Both the position numbers and the translations under genes were made by a program. Shown here piece after piece: positions 52,683 to 60,243 of a DNA stretch of 64,000 bases. How positions within the stretch are numbered: position 1 is the stretch's first letter; each line of letters opens with the position of its first letter. The notes beneath the pieces were generated by a model. That model worked only from the letters and a program-made list of their open reading frames with translations, searched no databases and was not told where the DNA came from. This DNA is from Paenibacillus pabuli NBRC 13638 (lineage in GTDB: Bacteria > Bacillota > Bacilli > Paenibacillales > Paenibacillaceae), in contig NZ_BCNM01000008.1 of the NCBI RefSeq assembly GCF_001514495.1, forward strand, positions 186,001 to 250,000. Reading direction: 5' to 3'.

Positions 52683-54278
52683 TTAATGACTCCTGTACAA
52701 ATCTTCAGGAAGTTCATCAAGCGTAATCACCTTGTCGTGATTGTATACCTTTTTTAGGTGTTCCACCGTATTGGTTTTGCCATCTCTGATGTGTTCGCCA
52801 CTCCATGTATTGAAAAAACTCCAGTGAGCTCCGTAAGTCCACAGCAAATCAGGATCGGGGATGGACCCATTTTCGGCAAGTGCAACTATTTTTTTATGGT
52901 TTGCCAGAGATAAAAGCTCCTCATATTTGGCTATGCCTGGATTGTAATCCCCTGCAGGATTGTAGATATCTACACTTACGATATCTACGACATCATCACC
53001 CGGATACCAATCTTTTTTAACTGAATTCCACACCCAGATAAGATTGTTCAATTGATGTTCGTTGGTTAAACGGTCATACATCAGCCTGTATAGTTTTTTG
53101 GTCGGTTCTGGGCCTTTGGCTCCCCACCAAAACCAGCCGCCCTCCGCTTCGTGTAACGGCCTCCATAGAACAGGAACATTATGTTCTTGCAAGCGCTTTA
53201 ACTGAGTGGCAATGACATCAATATCCCGAATTAGAAGTTTGTATTCTTCTGAGTTCGGATGATTAAGAGCATATTCGACGTCAAAAGTTGTAAACTCCGT
53301 ATTGAATCCTCGCCACCATTCGTAACCCGGCTCTTTGCCGCCGATTCCTTTCGGTGCGTTCCAGTGCCAACTTAAAGCTACGATTCCTCCACGTTTGTGC
53401 CAATCGATCATTTTCTCTACTTCCGTAGAGGAAGAGCCGTTCTTCACACGCGAAGGGGAATAATCCATCAAGTCGCTGGCAAAAATCGCGGGATATTTAC
53501 CAGTTTGTTGTTTGACCCACTCTACGTCCTCAAGGGTTTGCTGACCTGAGATCATATTCTTTCCGTATTGACTAAGCATATAATTCATCAAAGCCTTTGT
53601 TTCAGGCGTTGCTTCCGGATTATTCAATGCGTATCTAGCAATCATATTCGAGGAAACTGGTGAAACAGCCGGTTGAAGTTTGATATGTTCAATGCCGAAA
53701 TACCCCCAGCCTCGCGAGATCTGGATCGTATTACTCCCAGCCTTCAGCAGCACTTTGGTCATCATTTTTTCAGCGCGAACATTTCCTGCAATAGGTGCAT
53801 CCAGGGTGAGTTCACCCGTACCTGTACCATTCACTTGAATTTGGGTTACTTTGTCTCCGTTACCTTCAGGTATATAGTAGCCTAGACTCAGCTCGTACAA
53901 CCCGGCTTTCGGAGCAACGACTTTAAACGTCGCGCTGCCCTTTGCTTCCGGTGCACTTGAATCCTCTTCAAAAAAGAATGAGATATATCCCTCTCCATCA
54001 TATAAAGTGCCTTTTTCGGCAGGAACCTTACCCCGTTTCTCAACACCATAACCTTCTAACAATGCATCTTTAAAGGTCATTTTGATGGTTTTTTTTGAAC
54101 TGGTCTGAGAACCTTCAGCAGGATCAACGACATAACCTGGTACGGTTATTGCAGCGTCAGCTGTATAACTGGATGAACCCGTTGCAGCTGTCAAAGAAAG
54201 GAACATAACAGAACTCATCATCAAGAATTTGTTGTTTGATTTTACTGACTTGAAATAAGAATTAGATTTCGATTTCAT
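52683..54278 (-). CDS. Secreted GH26 beta-mannanase with CBM35-like module
   Basis: 531 residues. A signal peptide (basic start, hydrophobic core, cleavage near TADA) is followed by a CBM35-like beta-sandwich at about 65-202 (AKGSATFKVVAPKAGLYELS, ending IQISRGWGYFGIEHIKLQ) and then a GH26 catalytic domain. The acid/base is Glu377 in LWRPLHEAEGGWFWWG and the nucleophile Glu469 in IVALAENGSIPD. The enzyme should hydrolyse beta-1,4-mannan backbones outside the cell and produce the oligosaccharides that the ABC importer takes in. Its ATG overlaps the stop of a 16-codon leader ORF. Confidence 0.93.
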   Translation of the reverse strand: MKSKSNSYFKSVKSNNKFLMMSSVMFLSLTAATGSSSYTADAAITVPGYVVDPAEGSQTSSKKTIKMTFKDALLEGYGVEKRGKVPAEKGTLYDGEGYISFFFEEDSSAPEAKGSATFKVVAPKAGLYELSLGYYIPEGNGDKVTQIQVNGTGTGELTLDAPIAGNVRAEKMMTKVLLKAGSNTIQISRGWGYFGIEHIKLQPAVSPVSSNMIARYALNNPEATPETKALMNYMLSQYGKNMISGQQTLEDVEWVKQQTGKYPAIFASDLMDYSPSRVKNGSSSTEVEKMIDWHKRGGIVALSWHWNAPKGIGGKEPGYEWWRGFNTEFTTFDVEYALNHPNSEEYKLLIRDIDVIATQLKRLQEHNVPVLWRPLHEAEGGWFWWGAKGPEPTKKLYRLMYDRLTNEHQLNNLIWVWNSVKKDWYPGDDVVDIVSVDIYNPAGDYNPGIAKYEELLSLANHKKIVALAENGSIPDPDLLWTYGAHWSFFNTWSGEHIRDGKTNTVEHLKKVYNHDKVITLDELPEDLYRSH

Positions 54279-54325
54279 TTTATACTTTCATCTCCCCCCG
54301 AATATATTTCTGTTATCGCTTTCAT
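54275..54325 (-). CDS. 16-codon leader ORF overlapping the mannanase start
   Basis: ATG at 54325 opens MKAITEIYSGGDESIK and its TGA overlaps the mannanase ATG (ATGA). AAGGAGGG lies 14 bases before the ATG. The first five codons consist of the cre sequence. MKAIT equals the first residues of the LplB permease, whose start carries the same cre, so this may be a relic of a copied gene start or a true leader used for translational coupling. Confidence 0.4.
   Translation of the reverse strand: MKAITEIYSGGDESIK
54311..54324 (-). promoter_or_regulatory. cre site upstream of the secreted mannanase
   Basis: TGAAAGCGATAACA, identical to the site at the LplB permease start and a full match to the CcpA consensus. 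It lies 33-46 bases upstream of the mannanase ATG, inside the leader ORF. Glucose-type repression of the mannanase is expected. Confidence 0.8.
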
Positions 54326-54515
54326 GAGTTGTTAACATTCCCTCCTTCGTGCCTTAACTATAGGGTTTAAGAAAAGTTTGGAAAATACTACTTATGTAGA
54401 GCATTTTCATTATAAAATTTGTAATGTTTTCGGAAAGTATCATAAATTTTCAATATCAAGTGATAAAAGCTTTATGCCTGATGCAAACCACTTCCTCGCA
54501 AAGTCGTTTTACATT

Positions 54516-56057
54516 TTAAGATTTTGTCTGATAGGACGAAGGGGATCTCCCTTCCCTCTTTTTGAATTTGGTGTGAAAATAATTCACGTTGGAATACCCT
54601 ACCTTCTCAGCCACCTCGTATACTTTCATCCCCTGAGAGAGCATTTCTTTTGCTTTTTGGATTCGAACCCGGTCAAGATAATCGTTAAAATATTCACCTG
54701 TGTGGCTTTTGAATAATTGACCTAAATAGGATCTGCTGTAATTAAACAACCCTGAGAGCATTTCGAGTCTGAGATTATCGCTATAATGCCGATCGATATA
54801 ATCAAGCATACGTTTCATTTCGTTGTCCCGACTGTTATAATCCGCGCAATGTGCCAACTTTTCCATCAGTGTGGAGACATCGTTGACGAGATCCCGGATG
54901 TAATGAGAATTGTAAATTTCAGCCAGGTATTGAGCCGGTTCACCAGGATAACCTGATGTAGACCCGATTCGCGGATATATCTTTCGAATGGTCTCATTAG
55001 CAAGATAAAAGAAATATTCACGGATGTCTTTTTCATCATTACGATTTACTACCATTTGTGCTGCTATTCCATCCAGGAGTGAATGTATGGCTTCTGAATG
55101 TCCAACATCTACTAAATAATGAAGACGAAATGCCGCTTCCTCTTTGTCCAAAAAAGAGGTATCCATCGTAGAGGATCCTGCCATCTGGTAGCTTTCTGGA
55201 GTATCTCTAGTCAGCAGCCTTTCTTTATGGTAAAAAAAACTGCGCTCCAGCAGCGAACGTGCGGTGCGAAATGAATGGATAATTTCATGCAATGAGCGAA
55301 CCGATTCTCCCACGGCAACATTCATCTCATAGCGTAGTTCTCCAGAAAGGAGTTTCAATTTCCTATACAATTCATCCCACCCCGACTCGCTGACAGGCGG
55401 CTGCCCGAGCAATAGAACAATATAGGGGCTAAAATAGAAAACAACGCCTTGACCATCCAATTGATAGGTTTCAGTCAACAAATCCCGAAAATGGTGAATA
55501 CGCTTGTCTTCCTCTTGCTGCATCCCCGGAAATGCCATCAATAGAATCTGATACTTTGTCCAGTGTTCACCGAACAATTCTTTCAGCGAAGCGTTTTCTG
55601 AATCATACGTTCCTGACAGGAGCGAATACATTGCCCATTCAGGTGAATTTATTTTATTCTGCTTACTCTGCACTTCCCGCTTGGCAGAAAGTTGACTGTG
55701 AATTTTTTGAAGTTGTGCAGACAGTTCTTCCTTGTTTACGGGTTTAAGGAGATAGGCTTCAACACCATATTGCAGGGCACGTCGTGCATACTCAAAATCA
55801 GCATAGCCGCTAAGTACAATCGCACGCACGTCCCAGTTACGAAGGCGTATTTCTTGAAGAAGCTCCAGTCCGTCCATGCCTGGCATACGAATATCGACCA
55901 AGAGTACATCCGGGATCTGCTCTTCGAGAATGCGCAGTGCTTCATTTCCTCCCGCAGCCGATCCGATAACCTCATATCCAAGTTTTTTCCACGGAATCAA
56001 GGTTTGTAACCCCAGCCGTAACTTTGGCTCATCATCAACAATCATTACTGAAAACAT
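54516..56057 (-). CDS. YesN-type response regulator with AraC output domain
   Basis: About 513 residues from the ATG at 56057 (AAAGGAGA six bases upstream; the frame is open to 56084). The receiver domain holds the acidic pair in VDDEPKLRLGL, the phospho-acceptor Asp55 in DVLLVDIRMPGMDGLELL, and a conserved Lys in YLLKPVNKEEL. A middle region of about 270 residues is typical of YesN regulators. The C-terminal AraC domain has LRLEMLSGLFNYSRSYLGQL and MKVYEVAEKVGYSNVNYFHT. It should be phosphorylated by the adjacent kinase and activate the galactomannan genes. Its start overlaps the kinase stop by 13 bases. Confidence 0.93.
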   Translation of the reverse strand: MFSVMIVDDEPKLRLGLQTLIPWKKLGYEVIGSAAGGNEALRILEEQIPDVLLVDIRMPGMDGLELLQEIRLRNWDVRAIVLSGYADFEYARRALQYGVEAYLLKPVNKEELSAQLQKIHSQLSAKREVQSKQNKINSPEWAMYSLLSGTYDSENASLKELFGEHWTKYQILLMAFPGMQQEEDKRIHHFRDLLTETYQLDGQGVVFYFSPYIVLLLGQPPVSESGWDELYRKLKLLSGELRYEMNVAVGESVRSLHEIIHSFRTARSLLERSFFYHKERLLTRDTPESYQMAGSSTMDTSFLDKEEAAFRLHYLVDVGHSEAIHSLLDGIAAQMVVNRNDEKDIREYFFYLANETIRKIYPRIGSTSGYPGEPAQYLAEIYNSHYIRDLVNDVSTLMEKLAHCADYNSRDNEMKRMLDYIDRHYSDNLRLEMLSGLFNYSRSYLGQLFKSHTGEYFNDYLDRVRIQKAKEMLSQGMKVYEVAEKVGYSNVNYFHTKFKKREGRSPSSYQTKS

Positions 56058-57835
56058 TGTGGTTCTCCTTTCTGGGGTATACAAAATGTGATTTCCGTTC
56101 CTTGGCCCTCGATACTTTGGATAGAAAGTGCAGAACTTGGTCCATAGGTAAGTTGCAGCCGATCGTTAACATTGCGGAGCCCGATCCGCATCCCGCCATC
56201 TTCTGCTTCCATTAGCTGTCTTTGCAATTCCTTCAGTTTTAGTGGAGAAATTCCCGCACCAGAATCCTGGATTTCCACCATTACCTCTCTATCCTCTGTA
56301 AACTTCGTTCGAATGGTGATCCATGTCGCCCCCTCTTTACGATCCAGCCCGTGAAGAATCGAATTTTCAACCAAAGGCTGGATGATCAGCGGCGGGATCT
56401 CGACTTCCTCGGTTCCCGGCGCAATCTCCATGTTATACAAGAGTCGGTCCTCGTATCTAAACTTGTGAAGCTCCAAGTAACAGCTGACCATATGAAGCTC
56501 TTCGGATAGTCGAATTTTCCCGCTGCCAACTTCTAAACTTTTACGCATCAAGATGCTAAGCTGCCATACAGCTTGCGCCAAATCCTCTTCCCCTCGAAGA
56601 TGAGCTTCCATCCGAATGGATTCCAGGGTGTTGAACAGAAAGTGGGGGTTGACCTGGCTTGCCAACATTTTAAATTTGATCTCGTTTTGTTTTTGCTGCA
56701 GCAGCTGTTTCTGTTGATTGCTATCTTCCACTTCCAGCATCAATTGGTTTATTCGAACTACTAGGGAGTTAAACTGTCTTGAAAGCTGTCCTATCTCATC
56801 TTTACCGTCTATGTCGAGGTAAGTATCCCAGGACGTGGTGCCTACTCTTGACATGTGCTTACTTAGACGAAGAACCCTGCTTGTTATCAGGGATGCTGAA
56901 GCATAGACGAGTAAAATCGCAATGATCAGGCAGCCGACCACTACCAGTGAAGCCACACGAATGACTTCATTTGCATCGCTAATGATATCTGATACTGTAA
57001 ATACAGAGATAACCCTTAGTCCATTCCAGCTGCTCTCGGGAATCAAGCTGGCAATGACAACTTTGGACGCATTTCCATCCATAACTTCATCGAAGCTGCC
57101 TTCGGTTTGCGTCAACATATTGTCCCCGACGTTCACTTCGTCTAGGTTTCTGCCATAAAGATTTGGTCGGTTGGCTGCCACAATATTATTGTGGTAATCA
57201 ACAATCATAGTAGAGAATGACTCTTGGGCAAGAATAGAGTTTAATACATCAGAATTGACATTGATGACCAAAACACTTTCTTTTTTAGGTTCGTCAAGGC
57301 TGATCTTCCGCACAAGACTCAGATAATATTTTAAATCCCTCTCATCCTGCATATATGCCCAGCCGGCTAATCCCTTTTTGCTCAGCGCAGTCGTATACCA
57401 CTCGGCTTGCATGGTCTGAGAGTCTGGTTGCATGAATTCCCAGTTATTGAGCATTGTCGGATTGGGCGTATACAGCCGAATTGATTTAACGCCTTTGTAT
57501 AACCGCATATAATCCCGAATGTCAGAGTATTGGCGATACGTTTGAATGACTTCAATATAACTATCATAATTACGGCTAGCGACAGACTTCATTCGGCTAT
57601 CATTTGAAAGTTGATAGGAAATATCAAGAGGGACCTTAATAACTTCTTCCGTTCGTTTCCGAACACGTTCTACATTGTCAGTAGCCTGTTCGAAAGCATT
57701 CATTATCATCACTTCACGCAGCTTGCTAGTCAGATATACACCACTTGCCAGAAGCGGAAGTACAGCAACCGTAATAAACATCAAGGATAGTTTTTTTCTA
57801 ATCCTGATATCATTTAACAATCGTATAAAACTCAT
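56045..57835 (-). CDS. YesM-type sensor histidine kinase
   Basis: About 596 residues from the ATG at 57835, chosen because the usual YesM start (cytoplasmic RIRKKLSLMF, then the first membrane helix) follows at once; the frame is open to 57949. An extracytoplasmic Cache-like sensor of about 250 residues lies between helices near 17-36 and 293-315. HAMP follows, then the phospho-acceptor His398 in SQVNPHFLFNTLESIRME and the ATP-binding domain with IIQPLVENSILHGLDRKEG and GMRIGLRNVNDRLQLTYG. It probably senses mannan oligosaccharides, perhaps with the binding protein. First gene of the regulator pair. Confidence 0.93.
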   Translation of the reverse strand: MSFIRLLNDIRIRKKLSLMFITVAVLPLLASGVYLTSKLREVMIMNAFEQATDNVERVRKRTEEVIKVPLDISYQLSNDSRMKSVASRNYDSYIEVIQTYRQYSDIRDYMRLYKGVKSIRLYTPNPTMLNNWEFMQPDSQTMQAEWYTTALSKKGLAGWAYMQDERDLKYYLSLVRKISLDEPKKESVLVINVNSDVLNSILAQESFSTMIVDYHNNIVAANRPNLYGRNLDEVNVGDNMLTQTEGSFDEVMDGNASKVVIASLIPESSWNGLRVISVFTVSDIISDANEVIRVASLVVVGCLIIAILLVYASASLITSRVLRLSKHMSRVGTTSWDTYLDIDGKDEIGQLSRQFNSLVVRINQLMLEVEDSNQQKQLLQQKQNEIKFKMLASQVNPHFLFNTLESIRMEAHLRGEEDLAQAVWQLSILMRKSLEVGSGKIRLSEELHMVSCYLELHKFRYEDRLLYNMEIAPGTEEVEIPPLIIQPLVENSILHGLDRKEGATWITIRTKFTEDREVMVEIQDSGAGISPLKLKELQRQLMEAEDGGMRIGLRNVNDRLQLTYGPSSALSIQSIEGQGTEITFCIPQKGEPQCFQ

Positions 57836-57929
57836 ATACGGCCTACTTTCCATCGAATAGTCTGATAATAAGGCAAAAGATAACAATAATTTCAATAGAT
57901 AGATAACATAATAACACGTTTTAAACATT

Positions 57930-58048
57930 TTGTTATTGAATAATATCATTGTTATTTAACGTTTAAAAGTGATATTTATCAGATAAAATCAATACATTTA
58001 CGCATATATGTAATAAATACAGATATGTTTTGTTATTCAATTGTTATT
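57930..58048. repeat. Four direct TTGTTATT repeats upstream of the sensor kinase
   Basis: TTGTTATT starts at 57930, 57949, 58030 and 58041, in an AT-rich stretch. The two pairs are spaced 19 and 11 bases. They lie in the control region of the kinase gene and could be binding sites for the cognate response regulator or part of its promoter. Confidence 0.4.
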
Positions 58049-58145
58049 TTCGTCGATTAGAAGCAGTATTCACTACCTATACCGGCCTTCTTTACTAACC
58101 GCTACTACTATCTTGCTTAAGATCCGTGTTCATAAATCAAAAAAA

Positions 58146-58167
58146 ACCGTTGATCATGATCAACGGT
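58146..58167 (-). terminator. Rho-independent terminator of the nitroreductase gene
   Basis: ACCGTTGATC / GATCAACGGT, a perfect 10-bp stem around AT, followed on the minus strand by an eight-T run. It lies 75 bases past the nitroreductase stop. Confidence 0.9.
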
Positions 58168-58241
58168 CATTGCGAAATACTAGAGTACCCTCATTCCAAA
58201 CCAGAGAAATGCACTTCTTATTGGAGGCGATTCTAATTCTT

Positions 58242-58913
58242 TTATGACCAGCTAATCATCTGATCCATATTGCTTCTGGTTTTAGCTCGTTTCGGTTCTT
58301 CACTGCGGTATCCAAAAGCAACCATCACGGATGCTTTCAAGTTACCTCCCTCTAATAAACCTTCTTCTTCCAAGATATGATCGACAGCTGCATAATCAAA
58401 TCCTTCAATCGGACAAGAATCAATTCCGGCTAAAGCAGCGGCGGTCATCATATTCCCCATAGCAATATAAGTTTGCTTCGCAGACCATTCATACAGTAAA
58501 CGTTCATCTTCCAGCAAACCACGGACTTCCTGAACATCTTTTAATGCGCCAGAGATAAATGTAATAACCTCTTCGGGCATGTTTTGCACATTTTTCAATT
58601 GATCAAGCACATATTTCGAATCATATCTAACATCTGTCCGGGCGAGGATGACCAGGAAATGGCTAGCCGTATCCAATTGGCCCTGGGCACCTGGTGAAAC
58701 TTTTTTCAGCTTACTTCGTAATTCCGGATTTTGGACAACGACGAACTTCCACGGTTCCAAACCAATCGAGCTGGGAGATAACCTTCCGGTTTCTAGAATA
58801 TAGTTAAAATCATCCTCGGATATTTTCTTGGTTGTATCAAAGGTTTTGGTAGCATGTCTGTATTGAAAAGCAGAAATAACTTGTTCTTTACTAACGGGTA
58901 TCATTGTGTTCAT
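58242..58913 (-). CDS. FMN nitroreductase-family oxidoreductase (YfkO/HypO-like)
   Basis: 223 residues, the size of NfsB-type nitroreductases. FMN-phosphate contacts are seen in FQYRHATKTFD (about 16-26) and RLSPSSIGLEPWKFVVVQNP (about 44-63). A central helix SAKQTYIAMGNMMTAAALAG and the GIDSCPIEGFDY loop follow, and GYRSEEPKRAKTR closes the site. It uses NAD(P)H and FMN to reduce nitro compounds or quinones. In Bacillus subtilis YfkO (HypO) is activated by the HxlR-family regulator HypR; here a HxlR-family gene lies directly divergent, so that pair is the best model. Cytoplasmic. Confidence 0.9.
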   Translation of the reverse strand: MNTMIPVSKEQVISAFQYRHATKTFDTTKKISEDDFNYILETGRLSPSSIGLEPWKFVVVQNPELRSKLKKVSPGAQGQLDTASHFLVILARTDVRYDSKYVLDQLKNVQNMPEEVITFISGALKDVQEVRGLLEDERLLYEWSAKQTYIAMGNMMTAAALAGIDSCPIEGFDYAAVDHILEEEGLLEGGNLKASVMVAFGYRSEEPKRAKTRSNMDQMISWS

Positions 58914-59060
58914 AAGTGTGTGATCTCCTCTTTTTTTATTTTACTTCCAAAGTAATCTTCCATCGTGGTGCGTGCTGTTATACATATGGTTTGGTGACAA
59001 AATGTTTTTATATGCTCCCTCGTTCCCTCCATCTCTTTTACATTGTTCAAATAAATATCA

Positions 59061-59080
59061 TATGATAGAATTCTATCGTA
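59061..59080. promoter_or_regulatory. Palindromic operator in the divergent nitroreductase/HxlR promoter region
   Basis: TATGATAGAATTCTATCGTA is a 20-base palindrome with one mismatched pair and a perfect 14-base core (GATAGAATTCTATC). It lies between the two divergent genes, 86 bases from the HxlR start and 148 from the nitroreductase start. It is the best candidate binding site for the regulator. Confidence 0.6.
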
Positions 59081-59165
59081 CAATAGTATTATAGAAGTCT
59101 CTTCAGAGAGTTTCTACGCTATAGAAGCAGCGTTAGTATGCACTTGGATACTGGAAAGGATAGCT

Positions 59166-59519
59166 ATGAATTATACCAATGAAATATTAGAAGAATGCGG
59201 CTTTACAAGCGCTCAAAAAATATTATCTGGGAAGTGGTCTATGCTGATCATCCTATTTTTACATGAGAGAACGATGCGATTTAATGAAATTCAACGGTTG
59301 TTCCCGGACATTACACATGCAACCTTAACCAAACAGCTTCGCAGTCTAGAGGAGTATGGTGTTGTTGTTCGTAACGTATACCCTCAAATTCCGCCAAAAG
59401 TCGAGTATTCGTTGAGCGACATCGGGAAGAAACTCAAGCCGATATTAGATTCGGTAATGGTTTGGGGTGAGGAATATAAGGAATATTCGAATGCTTATAC
59501 GGCAAAAGAAAAATTGTGA
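59166..59519 (+). CDS. HxlR family redox regulator, HypR/YodB-like
   Basis: 117 residues, a winged-helix HxlR domain: SGKWSMLIILFLHERTMRFN, EIQRLFPDITHATLTKQLRS, then LEEYGVVVRNVYPQIPPKVE and YSLSDIGKKLKPIL. A single cysteine at residue 11 (EECGFTSAQKIL) occupies the position of the redox-sensing N-terminal Cys of HypR, YodB and CatR. The second Cys of HypR is not present, so it would follow a one-Cys mechanism. It probably controls the divergent nitroreductase in response to electrophile, quinone or hypochlorite stress, through the palindrome between them. Confidence 0.88.
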   Translation: MNYTNEILEECGFTSAQKILSGKWSMLIILFLHERTMRFNEIQRLFPDITHATLTKQLRSLEEYGVVVRNVYPQIPPKVEYSLSDIGKKLKPILDSVMVWGEEYKEYSNAYTAKEKL

Positions 59520-59606
59520 TAGCCATGACCTCATAAGCATTGAAAGCTGTCGTCGACTTCACTTCATTATGTTCACGTCGATCCAGCTTCCTGAATATCT
59601 ATAGCA

Positions 59607-59636
59607 AAAAGACTGCGACAAAGAGCGCAGTCTTTT
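59607..59636. terminator. Bidirectional rho-independent terminator
   Basis: AAAAGACTGCG (59607-59617) pairs with CGCAGTCTTTT (59626-59636). It lies between the convergent HxlR and VOC genes and has U-tracts in both directions. Confidence 0.9.
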
Positions 59637-59658
59637 GGTGATGTCTGCCTAATTCAAT

Positions 59659-60063
59659 TCATTCCAGCACCTGTGCAATCTCCCACAAGTGCCCGTCCGG
59701 ATCGGAAAAACAAGCCGTACGCCGACCCCAGGGACGCGTTATTGGTCCATTCAATAACTTCACGCCACGCAATTTCAGCTCATCGCATACCCGGTCAACG
59801 TCTGGCACTTGGATCGTGAATTGAAACCGCGCGCCATCTCCGAGGTGACCAACCTGCGCCGGCTCAATTAACTCGTGGGCATTGGATTGGTCCAACAGAT
59901 TGATGCTTGTATTGCCATGATCGAACACCGCGCAGCTTTCATCTTCATATATGATCTCAAGTTCGAGAGTCTCTTGGTAGAATACCTTTGACCGATGCAA
60001 ATCTTCCACAAACAATGTGATTTCGGTAATTTTGTTCGCCCAGCCAGCTGTCGTCATCCACAT
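59659..60063 (-). CDS. VOC-fold (glyoxalase/dioxygenase-like) protein
   Basis: 134 residues forming two beta-alpha-beta-beta-beta units: KITEITLFVEDLHRSKVFYQ at the start and FQFTIQVPDVDRVCDELKLR from about 79. The end PWGRRTACFSDPDGHLWEIA has the typical DPDGHxWE segment with a metal-binding Glu. Members include glyoxalase I, fosfomycin and bleomycin resistance proteins and dioxygenases; this one is not assigned further. It is cytoplasmic. The start is uncertain: the ATG at 60063 has only ATGGGG upstream. Confidence 0.82.
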   Translation of the reverse strand: MWMTTAGWANKITEITLFVEDLHRSKVFYQETLELEIIYEDESCAVFDHGNTSINLLDQSNAHELIEPAQVGHLGDGARFQFTIQVPDVDRVCDELKLRGVKLLNGPITRPWGRRTACFSDPDGHLWEIAQVLE

Positions 60064-60243
60064 TCGACCCCATTTGCATTTTTTTACAATCCACTTGAAT
60101 CATACGAATTGCTCGTTCCATTGTCAATGCCTATTCGTCTAAGCCACGGTGACGGTATGTGGATTACATGGACTGGTTCCATACAAATTCGATAACTCAC
60201 AGTATATGCGAACTGCCTCATGCAAGCTTGCTGCAGCACCTCT
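60064..60243. other. Short intergenic region
   Basis: No gene called. A 64-codon minus-strand frame at 60084-60278 overlaps the end of the large exoprotein gene and has no protein-like pattern. There is no obvious terminator for the exoprotein. Confidence 0.4.
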
